Counted from the first letter of the stretch, positions 44,699-54,723 are shown. The stretch is 64,000 bases of DNA from Halobacteriales archaeon YIM A00013 (GCA_025041195.1 JAKCFM010000001.1:682001-746000); one strand, 5' to 3'. Numbers and translations are program-made. The notes: generated by a model not told the origin, from the sequence alone.

Positions 44699-46245
44699 AG
44701 TGGGATGTTGCCGTGCTTTCTGGATGGCTGCTCTTTGCGCTTCGATCGCAGCATCTTCAGATCAGCTATCAATCGCTGGCGTGTCGCTGGTGGTTCGAGC
44801 ACGTCATCGACGAATCCACGGTCGGCTGCGGTGTATGGGTTCGCAAACGCGTCACGATACTCATCAATGAGCTCCTGGCGACGAGCTTCAACGTTCTCAG
44901 CCGCCGCAAGCTCGTCGTCGTAGAGGATGTTCACCGCGCCTTGCGGGCCCATCACGGCGATCTCTGCGGTTGGCCAGGCGTAGTTAACGTCCGCGCCGAT
45001 GTGTTTCGAGGCCATCACGTCATACGCGCCGCCGTATGCCTTCCGGGTGATCACCGTCAACAGTGGGACGGTCGCCTCAGAGAAGGCATAGAGAAGCTTT
45101 GCCCCGTGTTTGATGATTCCGTTGTGTTCCTGGTCGGTACCTGGCATGAATCCTGGCACGTCCACGAGCGTCACGATCGGGATGTTGAACGCGTCACAGA
45201 ACCGGACGAACCGTGCACCCTTCAGACTCGCGTCGATATCGAGCGTCCCGGCGTTCGCTCGTGGCTGATTGGCCACAACACCGACGCTGTGACCGTCAAG
45301 TCGACCAAACCCGGTGATGAGATTCCGAGCATACTCCGATGCCACCTCAAAAAAGGAGTCGGTATCAACGATGTTGTCGATCACCGCGGTCATGTCGTAT
45401 GGCTTCTGTGGCTCGTCGGGGACCAGCTCCAGCAGCTCTTCGGACTGGCGGTTCGGATCGTCCCACGGTTCGACGCGTGGTGGATCCTCGACGTTGTTTT
45501 GTGGAAGATACGAGAGCAACAGCCGAATCTCATCGAGCGCCTGCTGTTCTGCATCGGCGGAAAACTGCGCGACACCGCTCTCGCTGGCGTGCGTTTGTGC
45601 TCCACCGAGCGCTTCGAATCCGACCTCTTCGCCGGTGACCGTCTCGATCACGTCGGGGCCGGTGATGAACATGTGGCTCGTCTCTTTGACCATGAAGATG
45701 AAATCCGTGATTGCGGGTGAGTAGACCGCCCCGCCCGCACACGGTCCCATGATCGCAGAAATCTGTGGCACGACACCGCTCGCTTGTTGATTCCGGTGGA
45801 AGATGTCGGCGTATCCCGCGAGGGATTCGACGCCCTCCTGAATTCTTGCTCCAGCAGAATCGTTGAGCCCGATAATTGGTGCGCCCACCTCCATCGCCCG
45901 GTCCATCACCTTACAGACCTTCTCGGCGAACACCTTTCCGAGCGATCCTCCGAAGACCGTGAAATCGTGCGCAAAGACGAACACCGTCCGGCCATCCACC
46001 TCGCCGTAGCCCGTCACCACGCCATCGCCCGGAATCTTCATCTCATCCAGGTCGAAATTGTCGGAATCGTGCGTCCGGAGCTGGTCGAACTCCTCGAACG
46101 TTCCATCGTCCAGGAAATACTCGACCCGTTCGCGGGCGGTCATCTTCCCTTTCTCGTGCTGTGCTTCAATTCGATCTTCGCCCCCGCCCATGCGTGCGCG
46201 TTCTTTTCGCTCACGTACGTCCTCAATCTTATCGTCCATGGTCAT
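44695..46245 (-). CDS. pccB: Acetyl/propionyl-CoA carboxylase, carboxyltransferase subunit
   Basis: 516 aa from ATG 46245; a second ATG at 46239 is equally plausible. Two crotonase-like carboxyltransferase halves: the N-terminal half has GGSLGKVFAEKVCKVMDRAM and the oxyanion block GPCAGGAVYSPAITDFIFMV; the C-terminal half has VDVPGFMPGTDQEHNGIIKH and ITRKAYGGAYDVM. It transfers CO2 from biotin on PccA (encoded at 7671-9479) to acyl-CoA, using acetyl- or propionyl-CoA. The small subunit gene overlaps its end. It diverges from the UDG-like gene across a 112-nt promoter region. Confidence 0.94.
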   Translation of the reverse strand: MTMDDKIEDVRERKERARMGGGEDRIEAQHEKGKMTARERVEYFLDDGTFEEFDQLRTHDSDNFDLDEMKIPGDGVVTGYGEVDGRTVFVFAHDFTVFGGSLGKVFAEKVCKVMDRAMEVGAPIIGLNDSAGARIQEGVESLAGYADIFHRNQQASGVVPQISAIMGPCAGGAVYSPAITDFIFMVKETSHMFITGPDVIETVTGEEVGFEALGGAQTHASESGVAQFSADAEQQALDEIRLLLSYLPQNNVEDPPRVEPWDDPNRQSEELLELVPDEPQKPYDMTAVIDNIVDTDSFFEVASEYARNLITGFGRLDGHSVGVVANQPRANAGTLDIDASLKGARFVRFCDAFNIPIVTLVDVPGFMPGTDQEHNGIIKHGAKLLYAFSEATVPLLTVITRKAYGGAYDVMASKHIGADVNYAWPTAEIAVMGPQGAVNILYDDELAAAENVEARRQELIDEYRDAFANPYTAADRGFVDDVLEPPATRQRLIADLKMLRSKRKEQPSRKHGNIPL

Positions 46246-46357
46246 AGCTGATTGATGGAGTTTTCGCCAGGATCCGCAAAAGGATACCGAACCGGAAAGC
46301 TTCTCAGAACACTGTCCGAATCGAGTGAAATTTAGCGGTCCTCCACTAGGAGGAGCT

Positions 46358-46981
46358 GTGGAAAACGTAACTGATCGAACGAGCAATCCATTCGGCATGT
46401 CTCCGCCGTGTGGGTCGTTCGTGCCGGGCTATGGCGACGCAAATGCGGATTTTCACGTTATCGGCGACCATCCGGGGGTTCACGGCGGCACAGAGTCGGG
46501 CGTGCCGTTCACCAACGAGGTGGGGCGTACACTCCAGGAGGCGCTTTTCGAGGCCGGTATCGTCGATGCGCCCGGCGTGCGTCCGACGCTCACACAGACG
46601 TTCTTCTCGTACCTTCATTTCTGTGTCGCCGATGGAACGCCAACAGCTGCGTCCTACACCGATCTGGAGCGGTTTTTCGACGCCGAACTCCGCGCTATTG
46701 CTGCGCACGTCCTGTTACCCGTCGGCGAGCGACCCACACGCCACGTGCTTGAGACGTTCACTCCCCGTTCGTTTGCAACAACGTCGATGTCGGAGCTCCA
46801 CGCCACAGAAATCCGTGGCAGTGGCTTTCTCGTCTATCCAATCCGCGAACCGGCTGCGTGGTCCACCGAGGACCGAACAACACTCATCACTGCACTGGAG
46901 TCACTGCAACAAAATCAGTACGAACAGCAGGCGGATCTTGGTCGGTTTCTCCCAACCGAAACCGCCTATCACGTCAGATAG
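46358..46981 (+). CDS. Uracil-DNA glycosylase superfamily protein
   Basis: 207 aa from GTG 46358, with GGAGG 4 nt upstream. The UDG fold is suggested by FHVIGDHPGVHGGTESGVPF near residue 29 (motif A like GEAPG..G.PF) and FTPRSFATTSMSELHATEIR in the second half. The usual motif B HPS/HPA is not seen: the corresponding segment reads FLVYPIREP, so uracil-excision chemistry is uncertain. It could be a non-canonical UDG-like protein. Convergent with the NSS transporter gene after a short gap. Confidence 0.7.
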   Translation: MENVTDRTSNPFGMSPPCGSFVPGYGDANADFHVIGDHPGVHGGTESGVPFTNEVGRTLQEALFEAGIVDAPGVRPTLTQTFFSYLHFCVADGTPTAASYTDLERFFDAELRAIAAHVLLPVGERPTRHVLETFTPRSFATTSMSELHATEIRGSGFLVYPIREPAAWSTEDRTTLITALESLQQNQYEQQADLGRFLPTETAYHVR

Positions 46982-46991
46982 CGCACACCGC

Positions 46992-48347
46992 TCACTGCAG
47001 CGGCGGTGGAACGTAGTACGTTCCGGTCTCAGCCGTGATAAACAGATCGTGGAGATTCAACAACACCACGACGATGACGGCGAACAGCACGAACGTTCGC
47101 AGTCCCCAGAGCCACGTTTTCGCGAGTGCAGGACTCGCAAGGCCCTTTTGCAGCTCTTCGACCGCGGTGTCCCCGATAATCCATCCAACGAAGATCACCA
47201 CGAACAGCACTGCCAGTGGGAGCAGCAACGAGACGCCAATGTTGTCAAACCAGGTGAGCCAGGCAGTGTCCCAGGCCGAGAGCGTTCCAAGGAGGAACGC
47301 GACCCCACCAATTCCGAGCGTCGCGTACAGTCGTGGAATATCGAACTCATCAACGACGTAGGCAACCGGCGCTTCGAGCAAACTGATCGCCGAAGAGAGC
47401 GCTGCGATCAGCACGACGAAAAAGAAGATCACACCGAGGAGCTGTCCAAGCCCTCCAAATTTCGAGAGTGCGATCGGAATTGCAACGAACACCGCGCCTG
47501 GTCCTCCACCTGCGCCGGTCGCAAACGTATTCCCGACGAACAACAGCGGGAGCACAACCACGCCAGCGAGAATTCCAACGAACGTGTTCGTGATGGCAAT
47601 CGAGATTCCATCGGTGGCGAGATCGTCGTCCTCACCCAGATAGGACGCGTAGGTGATCATCACACTGAAACCAACCGAGAGTGAGAACAGCGCCTGTCCC
47701 ACAGCGGCCGGAATTATTGTCGTCGGTTGGGCAGCGATTGTCGAGAAGTCTGGATTGAAGAGGAACTGATAGCCCTCCATTGCGCCCGGCTGGAAGAACG
47801 TGTACACCGCCAGGCCGAGCAAAAAGAGCACGATTGATGGAACCATCAGCTTGGTTGCCATCTCGATCCCGCGCTCGACGCCCATTGCGACGATCCCGAT
47901 CGTGATGAGCATGAACACCACGTGCAGGACGATTGCCTCCTGTCCCATCGAGACAGCAGAGAAGTACTCTCCGGTGTTCTCAAACGCCGATCCGGTTGCG
48001 CTCCCGAAGATGTATCGGATCACCCAGCCACCGATCACGCTGTAGTACGACAGCGTCCAGAAACTCGCCAGGACACCAATGGCGCCGATAAAGCGCCACG
48101 ATCCACGGCCGAGTTCTCGAAACGCCCCGATAGCATCCACCTGTGCCCGTCGACCGATCACGAACTCCGCGAGCAACGCCGGGAGCCCGATCACGACGAT
48201 TGCGATCAGGTAGATAACCAAAAATGCCCCACCACCTGAGTCGGCGGCGAGAAACGGGAATCGCCAAATATTACCTAAACCAACAGCACTCCCCACAGCT
48301 GCCAGGATGAATCCAAGTCGTGTCGTCCAGGTCTCTCGTTCAGCCAT
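46992..48347 (-). CDS. Sodium-dependent transporter, NSS/SNF family
   Basis: 451 aa from ATG 48347; an ATG at 48353 adds two residues. The family opening WTTRLGFILAAVGSAVGLGN and IWRFPFLAADSGGGAF places the unwound first helix with the Na+ and substrate sites at residues about 10-40. Twelve transmembrane helices are predictable; GVERGIEMATKLMVPSIVLF marks the TM5 region, and SVGFSVMITYASYLGEDDDL the TM6-7 area. Bacterial and archaeal NSS members take up amino acids such as tyrosine, tryptophan or Leu with Na+. A TTTAAA box lies about 30 nt upstream. Confidence 0.9.
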   Translation of the reverse strand: MAERETWTTRLGFILAAVGSAVGLGNIWRFPFLAADSGGGAFLVIYLIAIVVIGLPALLAEFVIGRRAQVDAIGAFRELGRGSWRFIGAIGVLASFWTLSYYSVIGGWVIRYIFGSATGSAFENTGEYFSAVSMGQEAIVLHVVFMLITIGIVAMGVERGIEMATKLMVPSIVLFLLGLAVYTFFQPGAMEGYQFLFNPDFSTIAAQPTTIIPAAVGQALFSLSVGFSVMITYASYLGEDDDLATDGISIAITNTFVGILAGVVVLPLLFVGNTFATGAGGGPGAVFVAIPIALSKFGGLGQLLGVIFFFVVLIAALSSAISLLEAPVAYVVDEFDIPRLYATLGIGGVAFLLGTLSAWDTAWLTWFDNIGVSLLLPLAVLFVVIFVGWIIGDTAVEELQKGLASPALAKTWLWGLRTFVLFAVIVVVLLNLHDLFITAETGTYYVPPPLQ

Positions 48348-48550
48348 TAACATTTGCCCGAACAAATGAGTCTATTTAAACTCCACGATACGACACGTGG
48401 CAACCTGTCCCACAGTGCCAGTGGAGTAATAATTTAAAACCGCAGTATGTAGGCCATGATATGCTGAATCAATCACCCAACCATCAATATAATATTGACA
48501 GGTTTGATCGAACACGTGTCTAGATATAGTTGTTAGATATATTTGTACTA

Positions 48551-48566
48551 ATTACCGATCGGTAAT
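48551..48566. promoter_or_regulatory. Perfect 16-bp palindrome, possible operator
   Basis: ATTACCGATCGGTAAT is perfectly self-complementary and lies in the 273-nt AT-rich gap (48348-48620) between the NSS gene (leftward start) and the end of the SDR gene. It stands about 200 nt upstream of the NSS start. Palindromes of this size typically bind dimeric TetR/HTH regulators, but no regulator gene is adjacent. Confidence 0.4.
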
Positions 48567-48620
48567 CGGGGTTCATGCAATATTTGTTTGTATTTTCGAT
48601 ATAAAAGGGTCGAAATAGCC

Positions 48621-49328
48621 CTACGCCTCGCCGTACACTGGGATTGCTGCGCCGCTTGTCACGGCGGTTGCTGGAGAACAGAGCATGGCGATCGTCTCTG
48701 CAATATCTGCTGGGTCAACCCACGTTTCATGATCGGCATCTTCCATTGCGTTTCGGTTGGCTGGGGTATCGATCACGCTTGGCATGACGGCGTTCGCCCT
48801 GAGCGTGCCGGACTGTTCTTCGGCGATCGTTTCGATGATTCGTCGAACGCCGGCCTTGGCGGCCCGATACGGGCCATCGCCCGCTCCACCCTCCAGCGAG
48901 GCGCGCGCAGAGACGGCAACGATCGACCCGTTCGTCCGTCGCAAGCTTGGAATAGCGTGTTTTGCCGCCAGAAACAGCGTTTTCAGATTGACGGCGAACA
49001 GCTGCTCGAACGTGTCGACGCTGGTTTCCTGGATAGGTGTTCCGCCCCGCCACATGCCGGCAATCGAACAAAGGGCATCGAACTCGCCGTGGTCATCGTT
49101 CATTGATTCGTACGCCTGCACGACGGACGATTCGTCGGTGAAATCGGCCTGGTAGAACTGCGCGCCCCTAGGAAGATCATCGACCTCATTCTCCTCGACG
49201 ATGTCGGTGGCACAGACCGTCGCGCCAGCAGCCGTGAACTGCTCAACAACGGCCGTTCCGAGGGTGCCAGCTGCTCCTGTGACGACAACCACCTCGTCGG
49301 TGAAATCCAATTCGACGGATCGCGTCAT
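48621..49328 (-). CDS. Short-chain dehydrogenase/reductase
   Basis: 235 aa. NAD(P)-binding TGAAGTLGTAVVEQF near residue 17 (TGxxGxxG-like), an Asp after the second beta strand (VCATDIVEEN), NAG-equivalent CSIAGMWRGG, and the active-site region SIVAVSARASLEGGAGDGPY followed by RAAKAGV, fitting Ser..Tyr-x3-Lys (YRAAK). Substrate unknown. It lies immediately downstream of the MFS transporter gene on the same strand with a 30-nt gap, so it may be cotranscribed. Confidence 0.87.
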   Translation of the reverse strand: MTRSVELDFTDEVVVVTGAAGTLGTAVVEQFTAAGATVCATDIVEENEVDDLPRGAQFYQADFTDESSVVQAYESMNDDHGEFDALCSIAGMWRGGTPIQETSVDTFEQLFAVNLKTLFLAAKHAIPSLRRTNGSIVAVSARASLEGGAGDGPYRAAKAGVRRIIETIAEEQSGTLRANAVMPSVIDTPANRNAMEDADHETWVDPADIAETIAMLCSPATAVTSGAAIPVYGEA

Positions 49329-49358
49329 ATGTTTCTCTCAATCCATCGCAGAATAAAT

Positions 49359-50609
49359 CTAGGGCGAGGATGAGCTGCTTGTGAGTCCACAGCGCTGTGG
49401 ATCGAGCGCTTCGACCGGCCCGAGCGTTCGCAGCCGCGGGTATCCCGCCCAGAGCACTGCGAGTGCGACCATTGCGATTCCCCCGCCCGCGACGACTGTT
49501 TGGACACCCCAGAGGTCGCCGAGAAGGCCCCCAATAAGCGATCCGATCGGCATCGCTATCACAGAGGCCGATCCCATGATCGAGCTCACGCGACCGACCA
49601 ACGGTTCGGGGACGTGCGTCTGGACGATAGCGCTGAGAAGCACGTTGGTGAGTCCGGCGGGCACCAGCGAACAACAAAAGAGCACTACCGTTGCTGGCAG
49701 CCAGTGGATCGCGACGCCGGCCAGCCAGCAACCGCCACCAAAGGTGAATCCGACGATGATCAGACGCGAGAGCGAGAACCGTTTTGCCGGTTCAGCGGAC
49801 AGCGCACCGAGCAACAGCCCACTGGTGAGCCCAGCGAGCAACAGTCCGTACGCGCTCGATCCGCCAACGCCGTCGGCGAACGCTGGCAGGACGGCCATCG
49901 CGGCCGCTAACAGGCCGTTGACGAAGGCTGCAACCCCTATGAACGCAACGAGCACCGTTCCACGCACGTAGTTCAACCCGTCCAACAGGCGAGTCCGATA
50001 CGACGGCTGCTCGCCGGTGCTCGAAGGGGCCTCGGCCGCGGGTGGGATCGAAAGCGAGCCGAACAGCAGGCCAGTTCCGAGAAACGAGAGCACGTCGAAG
50101 ACGAACGCCGTGATCGGTGAAAAAATCGCGATCAGCACACCGCCAAGCGCCGAGAACGCTGCGTCCGTCCCCTGGTAGGCCGTCGAAAACGCCGAATTAG
50201 CGCTGACGAGCTCATCTTCGGCGACAATCCGGGGAACTGCCGCACTCTGTGCGGGATAGACGAACTGGCTCGCCATCGCCACGATCGGCATCACCACCAG
50301 CACCACCGTGATCGTCAGCTGGCCGGTCCAGTACGCGATCGGAATTATCAGCACGACGAGCCCCTGGAACAGCTGGCTCACAATGAGCACCCGACGAAGC
50401 GACCACCGATCCACCAGCGGCCCGGTCAGAAATTGCAGTGCCTGTGGAAACAGCGTCAAAAACCCTGCCAGGCCGGTGTACACCACAGAGCCGCCGAGAT
50501 CATACACCAACGCCATCGCTCCAATGTAGTAGAGACTATCGCCCGCGTTCGATAGCAGTCGACCGATGAACAGCCGCCGGAACGTCACGTTCTGAAACAG
50601 AACTCGCAT
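49359..50609 (-). CDS. Major facilitator superfamily transporter (MFS)
   Basis: 416 aa with about twelve hydrophobic helices and a central loop near residue 200 (PPAAEAPSSTGEQPSYRTRL). The opening MRVLFQNVTFRRLFIGRLLS with NAGDSLYYIGAMALVYDLGG, and the signature-like LTFLLPLVDRWSLRR equivalent (TGPLVDRWSLRRVLIVSQLF), match the enterobactin/multidrug exporter branch (DHA3-type). It probably exports hydrophobic compounds. The SDR gene follows 30 nt downstream. Confidence 0.87.
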   Translation of the reverse strand: MRVLFQNVTFRRLFIGRLLSNAGDSLYYIGAMALVYDLGGSVVYTGLAGFLTLFPQALQFLTGPLVDRWSLRRVLIVSQLFQGLVVLIIPIAYWTGQLTITVVLVVMPIVAMASQFVYPAQSAAVPRIVAEDELVSANSAFSTAYQGTDAAFSALGGVLIAIFSPITAFVFDVLSFLGTGLLFGSLSIPPAAEAPSSTGEQPSYRTRLLDGLNYVRGTVLVAFIGVAAFVNGLLAAAMAVLPAFADGVGGSSAYGLLLAGLTSGLLLGALSAEPAKRFSLSRLIIVGFTFGGGCWLAGVAIHWLPATVVLFCCSLVPAGLTNVLLSAIVQTHVPEPLVGRVSSIMGSASVIAMPIGSLIGGLLGDLWGVQTVVAGGGIAMVALAVLWAGYPRLRTLGPVEALDPQRCGLTSSSSSP

Positions 50610-50717
50610 ATGCCGACGGTCAGTCCATAGCGCAAAAGATATTAGCAGAATATCATTTCTGTAACTGATTGGACCGAACCACGCTTCTGTTAGATTCGTG
50701 GGGCTTTCTGTGAGCCC

Positions 50718-51569
50718 TCACTCGATATGAGTCGTCCCGTCATCCTCAATCGTGACGTCGAGTTGCTCGTCTGCGATGGCAAATCGAGTACGGGCAGTCA
50801 GCGGATCCGTCTCGACGACCGTCGTGGTGGTGTTACAGACGAGCGGGAGCTCAATCAGTGGCATTCGAACGAGATCGACCCCGTGGTTGTGAAACAATCC
50901 AATGACGGCGGGTTCGAACACGAGATATTCGCTGATCGACGTGAGGAGCGTCCGCCCACACCGGTCACAGCGACACTCCACGAACGGCCCCTCGAAATCG
51001 ACGAGGGTGGTGTCGTTCGTGAGTGAAACGGTGAGCGTTCCCGCACAGTTCAGACAGAGCGAGCCCACGGCCGCACGGAGCTGTGCACGCAGCCAGGCGT
51101 CGATGCCGTCGAGCAGTTCGTCATCATCGCGTACGCGCAACATTCCCGGCGGAAGTGGGAACGTGATCTCTGCCGTGAACGACTCACACTCCGGGCAGCC
51201 GATCGAGAGCTGCTCGTCGTCGTAGATAACTGGAATTGAGCCGCCACAGTTAGGACACGGCGCGTCGAGCGTGAACTCGCGGTGCTCGCCCTGATCGTGA
51301 TAGACGCCACGCAAAACCGCACCGACCAACCGATTGCCGGCGGTTGTGAGTGAGTACGTGCCCCCGTTGGACTTTCTGATGAAGGTGCCGACGAGCCGAT
51401 TCAGGTGGTAGTTGAACTGGCCGCTGTCGGCAACGTCCACCCGTGCCCTGAGATCGCCGAAGCTGAGCCCATCACTATCTGTGTCAGTGAGTGCCCGGAG
51501 GATCGAAAGACGGGTTCCGTCACTCACCAGCGCGAACGCCTCGTCCGCATCGATGGCCGTCCGACTCAT
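50718..51569 (-). CDS. Winged-helix regulator with zinc-ribbon C-terminal domain
   Basis: 283 aa from ATG 51569 (MSRTAIDADEAFALVSDGTR). Residues 10-90 are an ArsR-type winged helix (LSILRALTDTDSDGLSFGDL, DVADSGQFNYHLNRLVGTFI). The C-terminal two thirds contain paired cysteines CPNCGGSIPV and GCPECESF near 110-140, a single pair CLNCAGT near 185, and CRCDRCGRT near 210. Similar haloarchaeal proteins carry DUF7347/DUF7351-type domains (from memory). It starts 2 nt downstream of the quinone-reductase-like gene and probably controls that operon. Confidence 0.8.
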   Translation of the reverse strand: MSRTAIDADEAFALVSDGTRLSILRALTDTDSDGLSFGDLRARVDVADSGQFNYHLNRLVGTFIRKSNGGTYSLTTAGNRLVGAVLRGVYHDQGEHREFTLDAPCPNCGGSIPVIYDDEQLSIGCPECESFTAEITFPLPPGMLRVRDDDELLDGIDAWLRAQLRAAVGSLCLNCAGTLTVSLTNDTTLVDFEGPFVECRCDRCGRTLLTSISEYLVFEPAVIGLFHNHGVDLVRMPLIELPLVCNTTTTVVETDPLTARTRFAIADEQLDVTIEDDGTTHIE

Positions 51570-51570
51570 A

Positions 51571-52527
51571 TCACGGGATGAGTACGAGCTTGCCGAGGAA
51601 ACTTTCTTCGAGCACGTCTCGCTGTGCATCGTCAGCATCCTCGAAGGTGTAGGTGCGCTCGATCTGGGGAACCACGTCACTACTGTCGAGCAGGGCCGCC
51701 ACCCGTTCGAGAATCGCGCTCAGATCGGGCGCGTTGAACAGCGTCATGAACTGATATCGAACGTCCTTGTTCTTTGCCGTGTTAACCGCTGTGAGCGAGG
51801 CTTCGTTGGTAGCATTGCCGATGCAGACCACGCGAACGCCGTTTGCACCTACGTCGGCATCAAACTGGAGATACTCGTCGACGAACGTCTCTAGAATCAC
51901 ATCTGGCGCGCCCACGTTGGTGATCGCGCCGGCGAGATCGTCGCGGTCGTAACTGAACACGTGATCGGCTCCGAGCGATTCGAGTCGATCGTGATATGGT
52001 TCACGCGCAGTCGCGAGCACGCGAGCGCCCATCGACGCCGCAAGCTGCACCGCAACATGACCAACGCCACCGTTTGCTCCCTGGATCAACACCGTTTCAG
52101 TCGCCGTGAGTGCCGCGTGATCGACGAGCGCTCGCCAGGCTGTTCCGACGACAACGCCGGCAGCGGCCCCCGTCTCGAAGGAGATGCCATCCGGCAACGT
52201 TGCCACCTGATCGACTGGCACAACGACTTCCTCGGCGTAGCTTCCGGAGCCATCGCCGCCGAGGCCGGTGAGGAAAACACGATCACCTGGCTCGAACGCC
52301 GTTACCCCCGAACCGACTGCGACAATCTCGCCGGCGCCGTCGGTACCGGGAATCGCCGGCAACGCCGGCACCGCGTACTCCCCGCTCCGAAAGTAGGTGT
52401 CGACCGGATTGACGCCGGCCGCACGAACCGACACCAGCACCGTTCCGGCCGTAGGCGTCGGTGACTCGATAGACTCACACTGTAACACCGATGGACTGCC
52501 GTGCTCGTGAAATCGAACTGCACGCAT
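51571..52527 (-). CDS. Zinc-free MDR oxidoreductase, quinone reductase type
   Basis: 318 aa from ATG 52527 (MRAVRFHEHGSPSVLQCESI). Zeta-crystallin/QOR-type: it lacks the structural zinc Cys cluster, has the NADPH loop ETVLIQGANGGVGHVAVQLA near 150, and the family blocks AAGVNPVDTYFRSGEYAVPA near 38 and PGTDGAGEIVAVGSGVTAFE near 60. It should reduce quinones or enones with NADPH. The regulator gene starts 1 nt after its stop, so the two form an operon. Confidence 0.88.
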   Translation of the reverse strand: MRAVRFHEHGSPSVLQCESIESPTPTAGTVLVSVRAAGVNPVDTYFRSGEYAVPALPAIPGTDGAGEIVAVGSGVTAFEPGDRVFLTGLGGDGSGSYAEEVVVPVDQVATLPDGISFETGAAAGVVVGTAWRALVDHAALTATETVLIQGANGGVGHVAVQLAASMGARVLATAREPYHDRLESLGADHVFSYDRDDLAGAITNVGAPDVILETFVDEYLQFDADVGANGVRVVCIGNATNEASLTAVNTAKNKDVRYQFMTLFNAPDLSAILERVAALLDSSDVVPQIERTYTFEDADDAQRDVLEESFLGKLVLIP

Positions 52528-52682
52528 ACTCGGATAATCGGCTGCTACGATAAAACAAATTGGGACAGATCGAACTGCAAACGCAGCCAACAAACCGACG
52601 AACGACCGGGGAGCGAGTTCCTTCCCAGGAAGGCGTCGAATCCTTCATGAAAAAACACCATGTCCAACGACAAATGGACTGG

Positions 52683-52690
52683 ATTTATGC
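52683..52690 (+). promoter_or_regulatory. TATA box of sucCD
   Basis: ATTTATGC lies 22-29 nt before the ATG at 52712 and fits a leaderless transcript. Confidence 0.55.
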
Positions 52691-52711
52691 ACACGACGAC
52701 CGACCCAGTAT

Positions 52712-53854
52712 ATGATGAAGCTTCATGAGCATCAGGCGAAGGGAGTGTTCGCAGATGCGGGCATTCCGACGCCGTCCTCACAGCTCGCAACGAGCGTCGA
52801 GGAAGCCGTCGATGCGGCCGATTCGATCGGATATCCCGTCGCCATCAAAGCGCAGGTCCACGTCGGTGGACGCGGCAAAGCTGGCGGGATCAAACTCGTA
52901 GAAGACGAAGCCGAAGCCCGCTCGGCGGCAGATGCGATTCTCGGAATGGATCTGAAGGGACTCACTGTCGACTCTGTACTCGTCGAAGAAGCCGTTGATT
53001 TCACCGACGAGCTGTATGTCGGCGTGACGATGGACCGATCGGCAGGCAAACCCGTAGCGATGGTGTCGGCCCGTGGTGGTGTCGATATCGAGGAGGTCGC
53101 CGCAGAAGCCCCCGAGGCAATCGTTCGTGAACACATCGATCCAGCGTTTGGCATGCATCCGTATCAAGCACGTCAGGCGGCGTTCGATGCCGGCCTCGGC
53201 GAGGTCGCAACCGACGTTGCGCGCGTCCTTTCCACGCTGTACGATCTCTGGGCTGCAAAGGACGCAACCTCGATCGAGGTCAACCCGCTGATGGTCACGG
53301 CGGATAACGAGATTATCGCTGCAGACGCCGTGATGAATGTTGACGACGACGCGCTCTTCCGACACGACGATCTCGAAGCGATGGAGGACGAGGCGGCTGA
53401 CGACGATCTCGAACGGAAGGCCAACCAGTACGGCTTCGATTACGTTCGACTGTCGGGCAACGTGGGCATCATCGGCAACGGTGCCGGCCTCGTGATGACC
53501 ACGCTTGATATCGTGGATTACTACGGTGGCGCGCCGGCAAACTTCCTCGACATTGGCGGTGGCGCAAAAGCAGAACGGGTCGCCAACGCACTCGACATGG
53601 TGTTCTCCGATGAGAACGTTGATTCCATCGTCTTCAACATTTTCGGGGGCATCACCCGCGGTGACGAGGTGGCCAAAGGAATCAACGAAGCGCTCGGTCA
53701 GTTTGAGACGATTCCAAAGCCGGTTACCGTACGACTCGCAGGTACCAACGCTAGCGAAGGCAGAGAAATCCTGAACACGGAGCTGGTCACAGTCGAAGAA
53801 ACGCTCGAATCGGCCGTCCAGGACGCCGTCGAAAACGCAGAGGGGACAAACTAA
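52712..53854 (+). CDS. sucC: Succinate-CoA ligase (ADP-forming), beta subunit
   Basis: 380 aa, [17 protein letters not shown] start (ATGATG; 52715 also possible). ATP-grasp: [20 protein letters not shown] near 46 carries the nucleotide-binding lysines, and the C-terminal flavodoxin-like domain contains [16 protein letters not shown] near 309. With SucD it makes succinate and ATP from succinyl-CoA in the TCA cycle. sucD overlaps its stop by one base (TAATG). The leaderless promoter is at 52683. Confidence 0.96.
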   Translation: MMKLHEHQAKGVFADAGIPTPSSQLATSVEEAVDAADSIGYPVAIKAQVHVGGRGKAGGIKLVEDEAEARSAADAILGMDLKGLTVDSVLVEEAVDFTDELYVGVTMDRSAGKPVAMVSARGGVDIEEVAAEAPEAIVREHIDPAFGMHPYQARQAAFDAGLGEVATDVARVLSTLYDLWAAKDATSIEVNPLMVTADNEIIAADAVMNVDDDALFRHDDLEAMEDEAADDDLERKANQYGFDYVRLSGNVGIIGNGAGLVMTTLDIVDYYGGAPANFLDIGGGAKAERVANALDMVFSDENVDSIVFNIFGGITRGDEVAKGINEALGQFETIPKPVTVRLAGTNASEGREILNTELVTVEETLESAVQDAVENAEGTN

Positions 53855-54723
53855 TGAGTGTACTCGTAGACGATGACACGCGCGTCGTAGTACAGGGAAT
53901 CACCGGTGGGGAAGGCAGCTTCCACGCCCAACAGATGATTGAGTACGGCACGAACGTCGTGGCCGGTGCGGTTCCTGGCCGCGGCGGTGAAACCGTCCAC
54001 GACGTGCCCGTGTACGACACGCTCGCAACCGCAACGACCGAACACGACGCCAACGCTGTCGTCGTGTTCGTTCCGCCAGCATTCGCTGGCGATGCGATGT
54101 TCGAAGCGCTCGATACTGACGTCGATCTCGTCGTCTCCATCACTGAAGGTGTACCACAGCAGGACATGGCACGGGTGTACCGACGACTTGGCGAGACTGA
54201 CACCCGACTCATCGGCCCGAACTGTCCAGGAATCATTACGCCCGGACAGGCCAAACTCGGCATTCTCCCGGGCAACATCTTCGAATCGGGCAACGTGGGG
54301 CTCGTTTCGCGCTCGGGAACGCTCACATACCAGGTTGTCGACAACCTTACCCAGCGTGGGATCGGCCAGTCGACCGCCATTGGGATTGGTGGCGACCCGA
54401 TCATCGGCACGGATTTCATTGATGCGCTGGAGTTGTTCGAGAACGACCCCGCCACGGACGCCATCGTGATGTGTGGCGAAATCGGCGGCGAAGACGAGGA
54501 AGCAGCCGCTTCGTACATCGATCAAAACGTTTCCACCCCGGTTGTCGGCTTCATTGCCGGTCGGACTGCACCGCCAGGCAAGCGGATGGGCCACGCCGGA
54601 GCGATCGTCAGCGGCTCTGGAACGGGTACAGCAGAAAGCAAAATTGCGGCACTCGACGACGCGGGCGTTCCCGTTGGCGATACACCGTCCGCTGTGGCTG
54701 ATTTCGTGGAAGAAACGCTCTGA
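53854..54723 (+). CDS. sucD: Succinate-CoA ligase (ADP-forming), alpha subunit
   Basis: 289 aa. Rossmann CoA-binding domain opens [20 protein letters not shown] near residue 14; the ligase domain contains the phosphohistidine loop [13 protein letters not shown] with His247 as the likely phosphorylated residue, and [20 protein letters not shown] near 151. Assembles with SucC encoded just upstream. A 6-bp inverted repeat GTCGCC..GGCGAC (54793-54815) 70 nt downstream may help terminate the transcript. Confidence 0.96.
   Translation: MSVLVDDDTRVVVQGITGGEGSFHAQQMIEYGTNVVAGAVPGRGGETVHDVPVYDTLATATTEHDANAVVVFVPPAFAGDAMFEALDTDVDLVVSITEGVPQQDMARVYRRLGETDTRLIGPNCPGIITPGQAKLGILPGNIFESGNVGLVSRSGTLTYQVVDNLTQRGIGQSTAIGIGGDPIIGTDFIDALELFENDPATDAIVMCGEIGGEDEEAAASYIDQNVSTPVVGFIAGRTAPPGKRMGHAGAIVSGSGTGTAESKIAALDDAGVPVGDTPSAVADFVEETL

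Noticed and set aside
46410-47684. 424-codon plus-strand frame over the UDG-like and NSS genes
   Set aside because: It crosses two well-supported genes in another frame and has a composition rich in Arg, Gln and His typical of shadow frames.
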